Counted from the stretch's first letter, positions 16,449 through 25,489 are shown. The stretch is 64,000 bases of DNA from Shinella sp032095155 (GCF_049199905.1 NZ_JBLZPK010000019.1:1-64000), one strand, 5' to 3'. The notes: generated from the letters alone by a model not told the origin. Made by a program: numbers and translations.

Positions 16449-17409
16449 CGAAGGAAGCCGCATCCGCTGGGCAGACCTTGCGCCGTTCATCGCTCTGGCC
16501 GTGATCGTTTTGCTGGGTGCGTTGGTAAATTCCAACTTCGTTGCGCCGGCAAACCTGATCAATGTCATCACGCGCAGCGCCTTCGTCGCGATCATCGCGG
16601 TCGGAGCGACTTTCGTCATTTCATCCGGTGGCCTCGACCTTTCCGTCGGCTCCATGATGGCCTTCGTCACGGGCATCATGATCATGGTGATGAACCATCT
16701 CGCGCCGGCATTCGGGACGTGGGCTCTTCCGATGGGGGCAGGAGTGGCGCTTGTCGTCGGTGCGCTGTGCGGGCTTTTCAACGGGCTCATCGTGACCGTC
16801 GGGAAAATAGAGCCCTTCATCGTGACGCTCGGCACGATGGGCATCTTCCGGGCGTTCATCACCTTCATGACGGACGGCGGATCGTTGCCGATCGACCGGA
16901 GCCTGCGTGAAGCCTATCGGCCGGTCTATTTCGGCAGCCTTTTCGGCATTCCCTATCCGGTCCTGATCACCTTCGTCGTGGTGATGCTGGGCGCGTTCCT
17001 GCTCTACAAGACGAAGTTCGGTCGCCGCCTGACGTCAGCAGGTTCGAATGTCGAGGTGGCACGCTTTTCCGGCGTCAATGTCGCTGGCGTCCGCACTGTT
17101 GCCTATGTCATCCAGGGTATCTGCGTCGCCGTCGCGGCGATCTGCTACGTGCCGCGCCTCGGTGCGGCGACGCCGACGACCGGTCAGCTTTGGGAGCTGC
17201 AAGTCATCACCGCCGTCGTGATCGGCGGCACCCTTCTGCGGGGTGGACGGGGACGCATCGGCGGCACCGTGGCCGGCGCGCTCATTCTCGAGGTCATCGC
17301 CAACGTCATGGTCCTGTCGGACATGGTTTCGGAATACCTCGTCGCCGCCGTGCAGGGCGCGATCATCATCATCGCCATGCTGGCGCATCGTTTTACCGCC
17401 AACCGCTGA
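16414..17409 (+). CDS. Sugar ABC transporter permease, RbsC class
   Basis: A 331-residue polytopic membrane protein. Conserved CUT2 motifs are SSGGLDLSVGSMMAF, GALCGLFNGLI, PFIVTLGTMGIFR and GGTLLRGGRGRIGGTVAGAL. The start at 16414 is chosen because GGGAGGACGAAC lies just before it. This places the first 35 bases inside the ATPase gene, a sign of translational coupling. A homodimer of this protein would form the channel with the double ATPase. Confidence 0.92.
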   Translation: MTAATATITPTDEGSRIRWADLAPFIALAVIVLLGALVNSNFVAPANLINVITRSAFVAIIAVGATFVISSGGLDLSVGSMMAFVTGIMIMVMNHLAPAFGTWALPMGAGVALVVGALCGLFNGLIVTVGKIEPFIVTLGTMGIFRAFITFMTDGGSLPIDRSLREAYRPVYFGSLFGIPYPVLITFVVVMLGAFLLYKTKFGRRLTSAGSNVEVARFSGVNVAGVRTVAYVIQGICVAVAAICYVPRLGAATPTTGQLWELQVITAVVIGGTLLRGGRGRIGGTVAGALILEVIANVMVLSDMVSEYLVAAVQGAIIIIAMLAHRFTANR

Positions 17410-17438
17410 AAACAGCACTGACTTCAAAGGAGGAGAAA

Positions 17439-18407
17439 ATGAAGTCTATTATGCAGAAAGCCGGTCTGTTGTTGTCGACTGCCGCACTTGTCCTCGCTCT
17501 GCCGCTCGGCAGCGCACGGGCTGAAGGGGAGAAGGTCACCATTGCCGTCTCTATTCCTGCGGCGACGCACGGATGGACCGGGGGGGTCGTCTATCACGCC
17601 GAGCAGGCCGAAAAGGAAATCGAGGCGGCATTCCCCAATATCGATGTCGTCCTGTCCACCGCTTCTTCTGCTCCCGCGCAGGTTTCCGCACTGGAAGACC
17701 TCTCGGCAAGCCGCAAGCTCGATGCGCTGGTCATTCTGCCCTTCACGTCGGAAGAACTGACCGGTCCGGTCGAGCAGATCAAGCAGAAGGGCACCTTCAT
17801 CTCCGTGGTCGATCGTGGCCTCACGGATCCTTCGGTCCAGGATCTCTATGTAGCCGGCGACAATATCGCGGTCGGCGCCAACACGGCACACTGGCTCGCC
17901 GACAAGCTCGGCGGCGAGGGGCAGATCGTCGTGCTGCGCGGCATTCCGACCGTGATCGACGACGAGCGCATCAAGGGCTTCTCTGATGTCATCGCCAAGA
18001 CGAACATCAAGATCCTCGATATCCAGTATGCCAACTGGAACCAGGACGAAGCCTTCAAGCTGATGCAGGACTATCTTGCGAAGTATCCGAAGATCGATGC
18101 CGTCTGGGCAAACGACGACGACATGCTGCTTGGCGTCATCGAGGCCGTCGACAATGCCGGTCGCAAGGACATCAAATACGCTCTCGGCGGCAACGGTATG
18201 AAGCAGGTCATTGAGATGGTGAAGGAGAAGAACGAGCGCACGCCGATTTCGACGCCGTATCCGCCGTCGATGATCAAGTCCGCCATCTACATGACTGCGG
18301 CCCAGTTCAACGGGCAGGCGCCAGTGCGCGGTTCCTTCCTGCTCGGAGCTCCGCTGATCACGCCGGACAACGCCGACCAGTTCTACTTCCCCGATTCCCC
18401 GTTCTGA
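17439..18407 (+). CDS. Sugar ABC transporter substrate-binding protein
   Basis: A 322-residue periplasmic protein with signal peptide MKSIMQKAGLLLSTAALVLA cleaved near ARAEGE. The peripla_BP_4 fold is seen from TIAVSIPAATHGWTGGVVYH, the YVAGDNIAVGANTAHWLADK block and WANDDDMLLGVIEAV. AAAGGAGGAG sits 5 bases before the ATG. The ligand is unknown. Neighbouring hydrolase and dehydrogenase genes point to a small polyol, hydroxyacid or lactone rather than a classical pentose. Confidence 0.92.
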   Translation: MKSIMQKAGLLLSTAALVLALPLGSARAEGEKVTIAVSIPAATHGWTGGVVYHAEQAEKEIEAAFPNIDVVLSTASSAPAQVSALEDLSASRKLDALVILPFTSEELTGPVEQIKQKGTFISVVDRGLTDPSVQDLYVAGDNIAVGANTAHWLADKLGGEGQIVVLRGIPTVIDDERIKGFSDVIAKTNIKILDIQYANWNQDEAFKLMQDYLAKYPKIDAVWANDDDMLLGVIEAVDNAGRKDIKYALGGNGMKQVIEMVKEKNERTPISTPYPPSMIKSAIYMTAAQFNGQAPVRGSFLLGAPLITPDNADQFYFPDSPF

Positions 18408-18414
18408 CCCTTAG

Positions 18415-18439
18415 CGATGCCCGGCCAGTCCGGGCATCG
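18415..18439 (+). promoter_or_regulatory. Intercistronic stem-loop after binding-protein gene
   Basis: CGATGCCCGG (18415-18424) and CCGGGCATCG (18430-18439) form a perfect 10-bp stem with a 5-base loop. It begins 7 bases after the stop codon and precedes the PfpI-like gene. There is no U-run, so it looks like a message-protecting or attenuating stem rather than a full terminator. Confidence 0.75.
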
Positions 18440-18467
18440 TCCCATCATTGACAACAGGAGATATGAC

Positions 18468-19055
18468 ATGAGCGGCAAGAAGATCCTCATGCTGACCGGC
18501 GAGTTCACCGAGGAATACGAGATTTTCGTCTTCCAGCAGGGGATGGAAGCGGTGGGCCACACGGTCCACGTCATCTGCCCGGACAAGAAGGCCGGAGACC
18601 GTATCAAGACGTCGCTGCACGATTTCGAAGGCGACCAGACCTATACGGAAAAGCTCGGCCACTATGCCGACATCAACAAGACGTTCTCCGAGGTTCGGGT
18701 CGAAGAATACGACGCGGTCTATGCCGCAGGCGGTCGCGGCCCCGAATACATCCGCACCGACAAGCGTATCCAGGACATGGTTCGCCATTTCCACGAGACC
18801 GGCAAGCCGATTTTCACGATCTGCCATGGCGTGCAGATCCTTATGGCCGTTCCCGGTGTGCTCAAGGGTCGAAAGGTCGCCGGCCTGGGTGCCTGCGAGC
18901 CCGAAGTGACGGCCGTCGGCGGCATCTATATCGACGTGAAGCCGACGGAAGCTTTCGTTGACGGTAATATGGTTTCGGCCAAGGGCTGGACCGGGCTTGC
19001 CGCCTTTATGCGCGAGTGCCTTAACGTGCTCGGCACGAAGATCACGCACGCCTGA
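18468..19055 (+). CDS. DJ-1/PfpI family protein
   Basis: A 195-residue class I glutamine-amidotransferase-like protein. It has the nucleophile elbow FTICHGVQIL with Cys, the acidic partner near GEFTEEYE and AAGGRGPEYIR in the order of PfpI and YhbO relatives. Members act as glyoxalases, deglycases or intracellular peptidases. The start at 18468 follows AGGAGATATGAC. It is the last gene of the GntR-ABC operon and may detoxify reactive carbonyls arising from the pathway, which is inference. Confidence 0.85.
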   Translation: MSGKKILMLTGEFTEEYEIFVFQQGMEAVGHTVHVICPDKKAGDRIKTSLHDFEGDQTYTEKLGHYADINKTFSEVRVEEYDAVYAAGGRGPEYIRTDKRIQDMVRHFHETGKPIFTICHGVQILMAVPGVLKGRKVAGLGACEPEVTAVGGIYIDVKPTEAFVDGNMVSAKGWTGLAAFMRECLNVLGTKITHA

Positions 19056-19403
19056 TCGCCGTTTAATTGCGAGATAGACCGTCGGGCAGGAGCCCGGCGG
19101 CCGAGCAGCTTGCAGGAAGCATCGATATATGAGATGCGCGCCTCCCGATCTTTTACGCCAACACCCTTCGCTACACCAAGAAATGCAATGCCTTTCCGAC
19201 GGTTCCTTTCTCTTTCGGAACGCGCTTCCCGCATTTACTCTCATCACATTCACATCGTCGGCATCTACCGCGACCACCGTCAAGGTGATCGACGGCTGGG
19301 AAGGTGGTGGCCGATGACACTGACGCTCGATCAGTCGGCGATAAAGGCAGGCGAAACGACGTTTCTCGTTCTTCACGCACAGATCGCCACGGGAGCAAAG
19401 CGA
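19056..19403. other. Intergenic stretch with a possible cupredoxin-like remnant
   Basis: There is no intact gene. On the plus strand from about 19222 one frame reads LPAFTLITFTSSASTATTVKV, given here in pieces of a leader plus strand. It is followed after a stop by MTLTLDQSAIKAGETTFLV in a shifted frame. The KAGETTF pattern is typical of small secreted copper-binding cupredoxins. If real, it is frameshifted and truncated. The call rests on short motifs only. Confidence 0.25.
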
Positions 19404-22400
19404 CTATCGTTCGGTCTCCAGCCGTTTTGGTACCTCAGTGGCCACGGCCGCCAGCAACTGAGGCGTATCATAGGGTTTGCTGAGAATGGTTGCTCCCAAC
19501 TCATCTTTGACAAGTGATGTGTCGCCGGTTGCAAATACGATTGCCGCCGAAGGCCTCAGGAGACGCGCGCGCTCGGCTAGCACCTGTCCCGAGGCGCCTG
19601 GTAGATTGACGTCCGTTACCATCACATCAAAGGGTACTGTTTCGAGAGCAGCCATCGCTTCTTCTGCACTGCCGGCCTCTACAACGATATTGCCGGCATC
19701 TTGAAGAATATCAGCGGTGCTCATTCGGATAAGCGGGTCATCCTCCACGAGGAGAATGGTGAGCTGTAATTTTGGCTCCTCCAGCTCCGGTCGCGTTTGT
19801 TTATGGGGCAGGGGATCCGGTTGGCGGGCTTGATTGCGTTGCCGCTGATTGTTGAGCACATGTCGAAACTTTCGGGCCAGCGCGTCGCGCGTGTAGGGCT
19901 TAGATAGGAGCTCCACCCCCGCATCGAGCTTGCCACCATGCACGATAGAATTTTCCGTGTAGCCGGATGTGAACAAAACCGCGATTTCGGGTAGCCTCTC
20001 GCGCGCCTTTCGTGCGAGTTCGGGACTTTTCAAGTCGCCGGGCATAACGACGTCGGTGAACAGGATGTCGATGGAAATACCGCTGTCGAGGACACTGAGC
20101 GCGCTTGCCGCATCGACCGCCTTAAGAACGCGATAGCCGAGGTCGGCCAGCAAAGCGACCACGGTTTCGCGGACGTCTTCGTCGTCCTCAACGACGAGAA
20201 CCGTTTCCGTCCCGCCAGCGATGGGTCCATGGTCGACTGCAACCTCGATGTCCTCGGTTTGCATAGCGCGGGGCAGATAGAGCTTGATTGTCGTTCCGTG
20301 GCCGAGTTCGGAGTAGATTTTCACATGGCCGCCGGATTGCTTTACGAAGCCATAAACCATCGACAGACCGAGGCCTGAGCCCTTGCCTTCAGCCTTCGTG
20401 GAGAAGAATGGCTCAAACACTTTTTCGATGATTTCAGGGGCAATTCCAGATCCGGTGTCCGTCACGGCGAGCAGCACGTACTGGCCCGGCGTTACCTCGT
20501 CATGCGTGAGCGCATAGGCGTCGTCGAGGTGGGCATTGGAAAGCTCGATCGTCAGCTTTCCCCGGCCATCCATCGCATCTCGCGCATTGATCGCCAGATT
20601 GAGAAGGGCATTCTCGATTTGCGCCGGATCGATGAAGGTGTTCCACAGACCTCCTGCCACGATCGTCTCGACTTCGACCGCTTCACCGATAGCGCGCCGA
20701 AGCATATCGTCCATGCCGTGCACGAACCGGCTGACATTGACGACCTTCGGTTCGAGCGCCTGACGTCGGCCGAAGGCGAGAAGCTGGCTTGCCAGTTTCG
20801 CGCCACGGCTTACGCCCGCCAGTGCATTCGAGACACGCCGTTCGGCGCGCTCGTTGCCGGCTATATCCCTGGCAAGAAGGGCGAGGTTTCCCGACACGAC
20901 TTGCAAGAGGTTGTTGAAGTCGTGTGCCACGCCGCCGGTCAGTTTTCCGATCGTCTCCAATTTCTGAGACTGAGCCAGCTTGGCCTCGGCCTGGCGGCGT
21001 TCGTTGATCTCGGAGATGACGCGCGCTTCAAGCGTTTCGTTGAGTTGGCGCAACTGCTCTTCGGCGCGCAGGCGGTGTGTGACCTGGCGCGCGAGCGCTT
21101 CTGCCTGCTCTCGCAAAGCGGCCTCGGCCGCGCGCTGGTGGGTGATGTCGCTGTGAACTCCGACCCACTCAGCAATCTCACCGGCCGGACCGACAATCGG
21201 CAGGGCCCTGATGGCAAACTGACGCCAGGCACCGTCGTGGCGACGAACCCGGTGTTCATGAACGAACATGCTCTTACTGGAGACAGCCGAATTCCAGGCA
21301 GCGACGCTTGCGGCGGAATCGTCCGGATGAACGGCGGTCGCCCAGCCGTATCCTTGATACTCATCAGGCGACTGTCCCGTCAGCGCCGCCCAGCCTGGTT
21401 GCTCACCAACCATCCGACCGTCTGCGCTATTGGTCCAGAGTATGCCGTGAACAGCATCCATCGCGGTACGAAAGCGTGCGTTGCTGATTTCCAGCGCGGC
21501 CTCGCGGAGCGCTCTCTCCTGCACATCGATGCCGAGAATGTGGACGCCGGGAATTGAACCGTCAGGCTCGATATGGGGGACATAGCGAACCTCCAGGCGC
21601 CGGACCGATCCGTCGCCGCGCGGCATGTTCGTCTCGGAGGTAAAGGCTTCCCCCGACAATCCCCGATCGATCGAGGCACGCCGATCCTGATAGGCGGCGT
21701 CTCCAATCATCTCCTTCACATGCCGGCCGATCATGGTCGCAGGGTCAACCGCAAACCAATCGCGATACGCAGCATTTGCAAAGCGATAGATGTGATCGCG
21801 ATCGACATAGGAAACCAGCATGGGAACGGCGTCGGTGACCCGCCGCATTTCTGCTTCTCTGGCGGCAAGCTTTGTCTCAAGCGAGATGCGGGCACTGTTA
21901 TCGACGATCGTGCACATGACGCCGCCAACGTCGCCGCCCGCATCATAGACCGGCGTATAGAAGAGATCGAGGAACATCGTTTGAGGACCGTCTGGCCGCT
22001 CGAAGACGATAGGCTGATCTCGGTGAAAGGTGGTCTCGCCTTTCAGTCCCGTTTCGAGAATTGGACGGTTCCAATCCCAGACATCAGGAAACGCTATCGC
22101 GACCGGAGACCCCATCGCCATGGGATGACGATCGCCTGCGATTTCCCGGTATGCATCGTTGTAAAGCATCACATGCTTGGGACCCCACATCAGCACTTTG
22201 GCAACCGGGGAGTTAACGATATTGCCGACCGTCGCGCGCAACTCATAGGACCAGGTATCCACAGAGCCCAGACCGCTCTTGTGCCAGTCCATTTCGCGTA
22301 TGAGAGCGCCGCACTCACCGCCTCCTATCGGCCAGCCAGACAAGCGTGCGGCCGAGGTCGCATATCCGCCGTCACGGAGCGAGCGAAGGGCCGCACGGAC

Positions 22401-22502
22401 GACCTCGCTGGCATTGGCGTAGTCGCCTGATGCCAGGCTATCGTTGATGAAACCCTCGAGTTCGGGGGTAAGCGATACATTGCGTGACTGGCGACTGATC
22501 AT
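19404..22502 (-). CDS. Hybrid histidine kinase with N-terminal ParD-like RHH domain
   Basis: A 1032-residue soluble protein. Residues 8-45 (NVSLTPELEGFINDSL to AALRSLRD) match the ribbon-helix-helix of ParD antitoxins. From residue 60 a sensor module begins at GGGECGALIREMDW, the usual N-terminus of many rhizobial hybrid kinases. PAS domains lie near 75-205, 222-330 and 342-455, followed by a coiled coil at 456-518. The HisKA domain has His527 (GGVAHDFNNLL), and the HATPase has Asn635 and Asn639. Two receiver domains have phospho-acceptors Asp817 and Asp964 and partner lysines 868 and 1009. No membrane segment is seen. The junction is in frame with no stop, and no parE toxin is nearby. It lies divergent from the LOV kinase and may regulate DNA directly. 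The fusion could instead be a gene-start effect, with the kinase alone starting near Met71. Confidence 0.88.
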   Translation of the reverse strand: MISRQSRNVSLTPELEGFINDSLASGDYANASEVVRAALRSLRDGGYATSAARLSGWPIGGGECGALIREMDWHKSGLGSVDTWSYELRATVGNIVNSPVAKVLMWGPKHVMLYNDAYREIAGDRHPMAMGSPVAIAFPDVWDWNRPILETGLKGETTFHRDQPIVFERPDGPQTMFLDLFYTPVYDAGGDVGGVMCTIVDNSARISLETKLAAREAEMRRVTDAVPMLVSYVDRDHIYRFANAAYRDWFAVDPATMIGRHVKEMIGDAAYQDRRASIDRGLSGEAFTSETNMPRGDGSVRRLEVRYVPHIEPDGSIPGVHILGIDVQERALREAALEISNARFRTAMDAVHGILWTNSADGRMVGEQPGWAALTGQSPDEYQGYGWATAVHPDDSAASVAAWNSAVSSKSMFVHEHRVRRHDGAWRQFAIRALPIVGPAGEIAEWVGVHSDITHQRAAEAALREQAEALARQVTHRLRAEEQLRQLNETLEARVISEINERRQAEAKLAQSQKLETIGKLTGGVAHDFNNLLQVVSGNLALLARDIAGNERAERRVSNALAGVSRGAKLASQLLAFGRRQALEPKVVNVSRFVHGMDDMLRRAIGEAVEVETIVAGGLWNTFIDPAQIENALLNLAINARDAMDGRGKLTIELSNAHLDDAYALTHDEVTPGQYVLLAVTDTGSGIAPEIIEKVFEPFFSTKAEGKGSGLGLSMVYGFVKQSGGHVKIYSELGHGTTIKLYLPRAMQTEDIEVAVDHGPIAGGTETVLVVEDDEDVRETVVALLADLGYRVLKAVDAASALSVLDSGISIDILFTDVVMPGDLKSPELARKARERLPEIAVLFTSGYTENSIVHGGKLDAGVELLSKPYTRDALARKFRHVLNNQRQRNQARQPDPLPHKQTRPELEEPKLQLTILLVEDDPLIRMSTADILQDAGNIVVEAGSAEEAMAALETVPFDVMVTDVNLPGASGQVLAERARLLRPSAAIVFATGDTSLVKDELGATILSKPYDTPQLLAAVATEVPKRLETER

Positions 22503-22626
22503 GGCCGTCAGTGGCAGCTCACCATGACTGTGTCAACAGATGTCACGAGGTGTTTAGGGTGACTATCGCTGCGGAACAAATTCGCTGTCCAAGCCGTTTT
22601 CCGCAACGCAAAATCGCAACGCATCA

Positions 22627-23739
22627 ATGATTGGAGCAACCTTGGAGCAGCGAGATGATTGGCACCTGACGGATAGGCTTCATTACTCGCATGGAAGGGG
22701 CGATCCGTTTGCCGCGGCTGTACGTGCGACACGCATGCCAATGGTGATCACCGACCCCTCCCAGCCCGACAATCCAATCGTCTTCTGCAACGAGGCGTTC
22801 CAGTTGCTGACCGGTTACGGTCAAGACGAGGTGCTTGGAAGAAACTGTCGCTTTCTCCAGGGACCTGAGACGGATAAAGCCGCGGTTTCAAAAATCCGGG
22901 ACGCTATCTCCAATGGTGTCAGCCTCTCCATAGACTTGTTGAACTATCGCAAAGATGGCTCGACGTTTTGGAACGCCCTCTACCTCAGCCCGGTACGAAA
23001 TGATGACGGCACAATCCAGTTTTTCTTTGCCTCACAACTCGACGTGAGCAAGCACGTAAAAGCCAACGAAATTGTCAGCGAGCAGAAATCGATTGTCGAA
23101 GAGCAGGTGAAACTGCGCACTGCGGAGCTCGAGGCCGCACTTGAGGCAAAGACACTGCTGCTGCATGAGGTCGATCACCGCGTCAAAAACAATCTCACCA
23201 TGATTGGATCGCTTTTGCGGCTCCAGTCACGGGCAATCGGTGACCCCGTGATCGCGTCGAAGCTCGAGAATATGATGGAACGCATCGATGCTCTCGCGAC
23301 GGTTCATCGCACGCTTTATCAGTCAGACGATGTAACAAAGTTCGATATCGGAGAATTCGCGGCCAAGCTCGCCGAAGATGTGATCGGCTCGAGTGGGCGC
23401 GGCAATATTTTGCTCACATCGAATGTGGAACCCATATTGGTCGCCGCCGACAAGGCGTCCTCCCTTGGACTGGTTTTGAACGAAATTCTCACGAATGCCA
23501 TCAAGCACGGCTTGGCTGATGGCAGAGCCGGCACAATCGCGATTACCGGAGTATCGAATGGAGACACCGCGACGGTTGTGGTGGACGACGACGGGAAAGG
23601 CATGCAGAGCCAACCACCTGTCGGCCTCGGCCAGACGCTCATCAACCGACTTGCCGCTCAGACAAATTCTACAGTCGCCTGGTCAAACCTACCGCAGGGA
23701 ACACGCGTTACGCTCACATTGAATGATCGGAATTCATAA
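22627..23739 (+). CDS. LOV-domain blue-light sensor histidine kinase
   Basis: A 370-residue kinase. The PAS domain at about 35-140 carries the flavin-adduct motif GRNCRFLQG with the photoactive Cys74, plus NYRKDGSTFWN and QFFFASQLDV, all LOV hallmarks. A helical linker (145-175) leads to a HisKA_2 block HEVDHRVKNNL with His184 and a HATPase domain (NEILTNAIKHG, DDDGKGM). It would bind FMN and alter autophosphorylation on blue light. The ribosome-binding site before 22627 is weak. The next gene, a lone receiver, overlaps its stop by one base, as in the LovK/LovR pair of Caulobacter. Confidence 0.9.
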   Translation: MIGATLEQRDDWHLTDRLHYSHGRGDPFAAAVRATRMPMVITDPSQPDNPIVFCNEAFQLLTGYGQDEVLGRNCRFLQGPETDKAAVSKIRDAISNGVSLSIDLLNYRKDGSTFWNALYLSPVRNDDGTIQFFFASQLDVSKHVKANEIVSEQKSIVEEQVKLRTAELEAALEAKTLLLHEVDHRVKNNLTMIGSLLRLQSRAIGDPVIASKLENMMERIDALATVHRTLYQSDDVTKFDIGEFAAKLAEDVIGSSGRGNILLTSNVEPILVAADKASSLGLVLNEILTNAIKHGLADGRAGTIAITGVSNGDTATVVVDDDGKGMQSQPPVGLGQTLINRLAAQTNSTVAWSNLPQGTRVTLTLNDRNS

Positions 23740-24185
23740 TGGACAGGCCGAAACCACCTTTGAGCATTCTCATCGTAGAAGATGAGCCTCTCCTTGTCAT
23801 GGACGTTGAAATGATGGTGGAGGATGCAGGACATACTGTCGTCGGGGCGGCCGCATCGCTCTATGACGTTGAGGCTTTGAATATCCGGAGCGCGCCCAAC
23901 ATCGCTTTCGTCGATATGCAGCTTGCTCGCAACACCAATGGCCTTGAGGTGTGCGCATATATCCGGCAGCGCTGGGAACACACCATCATCATATTCGTGA
24001 CGGCTAATCCCAAGAAAATTCCGGAGGACTTCGCCGGTGCTCACGGCGTAATACCCAAGCCGTTTTCTCGCCATGGGTTTATGAACGCTCTGGTCTACCT
24101 GCAGGAAAGCGTGTGTACACCGCCGCCGGTCACAGCGTTGCCAGGGAGCTTCGTCGCATCACCCCACTTGGCTGCGACGTGGTGA
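23739..24185 (+). CDS. Single-domain response regulator, LovR-like
   Basis: A 148-residue receiver-only protein. Acidic pocket residues are in IVEDEPLL, the phospho-acceptor Asp is in IAFVDMQLA, and the conserved Thr (FVTAN) and Lys (VIPKPF) are present. No output domain follows; the tail after about residue 125 is Pro/Ala-rich. TAATG overlap with the LOV kinase shows translational coupling. Partners of this kind usually act as a phosphate sink or antagonist of the cognate kinase. The stop lies 14 bases before an IS3 element, so the extreme C-terminus could have been altered by insertion. Confidence 0.87.
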   Translation: MDRPKPPLSILIVEDEPLLVMDVEMMVEDAGHTVVGAAASLYDVEALNIRSAPNIAFVDMQLARNTNGLEVCAYIRQRWEHTIIIFVTANPKKIPEDFAGAHGVIPKPFSRHGFMNALVYLQESVCTPPPVTALPGSFVASPHLAATW

Positions 24186-24429
24186 CATCAACGCCAAATT
24201 GATCTGCCCCGTATGGTGATCCGTTTGGAATTTTATTGCAGCTCGGCCTGCTGGCCACTGCCGTTGTTGACGCCGGTCCGTTCTGGCAAGGCAAGACGGC
24301 TGCTTCGGGTGCCGGTGGCTTGTAGCCCAGCGATTAGTGGGGCCACACGGTGTTGTAATGCTGTCTCCAGTTTTCGATGATGATCTTGTTCGATAGGCAA
24401 TCGTTTCACTGGATCGATTGATTTCCGTC

Positions 24430-25061
24430 TCACCCTTGAGCGTGTAGAAGATTTCTCCGTAGCAACTCATCGCGGAGTTTCGAGTGGAAACTCTTGCAAT
24501 AACCGTTCTCCCATGGACTGCCCGGCATGATGTAGGCTGTCTTGGCACCCACTGTCGCGATCCACTCCCGTCGCGCCTTGGCGATGAAGTCCGGGCCATT
24601 GTCCGAACGAATAAGGGTGTCTTTCGGCGCGCAGGATGAAGAGGTCGGAAAGCACGTCGATGACATTGACTTCAGCTTTCTCTCGACCCTGATGGCGATG
24701 CATTCCCACGTCAATTCGTCGATAACGTTGAGCGGATTTTGTGCGTGCGATCCTCGACGAAGTCGTAGAACCAGACATGGTTGGGGTATTCCGGTCGAAG
24801 CCGGATACACGAGCTGTTGTTCAACCATAACCGTCCACGCTTGGGTTGCTTGTGAGGCACCTCCAGCCCCTCCCGCCAACAGATACGCTCGACCCGCTTG
24901 ACGTTCACCATCCAGCCAGCCCGATGCAGCATCGCAGTGATGCGCCGATAGCCATAGCGGCCATACTGGAGAGCGAGCGCCGTGATGTCGGCGGTCAACG
25001 CTGCTTCGTCATCCGGGGTCTTTGCGATCTTGCAGCTGCGTCGAACGATGCTGGCCGACAA
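24430..25061 (-). pseudogene. IS3-family OrfB transposase, frameshifted
   Basis: Two overlapping frames carry the integrase core in pieces. The upstream piece has YGRYGYRRITAMLHRAGW and HVWFYDFVEDRTH with the first catalytic Asp. The downstream piece has IRSDNGPDFIAKA with the second Asp and PWENGYCKSFHSKLRDE. The catalytic Glu of the normal CESFNSK motif is Lys here (codon AAG). At least two frameshifts separate the pieces, and a further base loss displaces GEIFYTLK. The transposase must be inactive. Confidence 0.85.
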
Positions 25062-25444
25062 CCCGGCATGCCCGGCGTTCGGACACGCCCAAGTTCCTCG
25101 ATGGCATCATCAACGCAAGCGCGGCGGGCGGGGCTCAGAAGTTTCCCTTTGGCGGCCTTGGCAAGGATCGTCTTGTCAAGCGTGAGATCGCAAACTGCAC
25201 GCCGAAGCCGGGCATTCTCGGCCTCCAGTTCCTTCAGCCGCTTCACCTGGTCGCCCTTCAGGCCGCCGTATTCAGACCGCCACCGGTAATATGTAACTTC
25301 CGTCACGCCTATCGACCGGATCGCTTCCGCCATCGACTTTCCCTGTGCATTCAGCACGTCAACCTGACGAAGCTTCGTGACGATCTCATCTGCCTTGTGT
25401 CTTTTCGCTGCCATTTCAATGTCCTTCTGAGGCTTATAAGCCAT
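24995..25444 (-). pseudogene. IS3-family OrfA, altered C-terminus
   Basis: The frame encodes MAAKRHKADEIVTKLRQVDV (start near 25414, or MAYKPQ at 25444), the HTH AEAIRSIGVTEVTYYRWR and the zipper RRAVCDLTLDKTILAKAAKG typical of OrfA. Beyond this it runs on into what should be the OrfB frame instead of stopping, ending in unrelated residues. This shows loss of the normal frameshift region. Confidence 0.75.
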
Positions 25445-25489
25445 ACGTCATGAAGGATCACTTTGCAGGGGGCAGGCCAGCCTGATGGA

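Larger units (their letters stand above)
24200..25479 (-). mobile_element. Degenerate IS3-family insertion sequence with both ends
   Basis: About 1280 bp bounded by imperfect inverted repeats. The left end at 24200-24222 reads TGATCTGCCCC then TGGTGATCC. The right end at 25455-25479 reads, in reverse, TGGCCTGCCCC then AAGTGATCC. Inside are OrfA and OrfB frames on the minus strand, both broken. No clear target-site duplication is visible. The element sits between two response-regulator genes of the signalling island. It is not expected to move unaided. Confidence 0.85.

Noticed and set aside
22400..22502. A toxin-antitoxin pair including the ParD-like sequence
   Set aside because: No ParE or other toxin gene lies on either side. 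The RHH continues in frame into the kinase.
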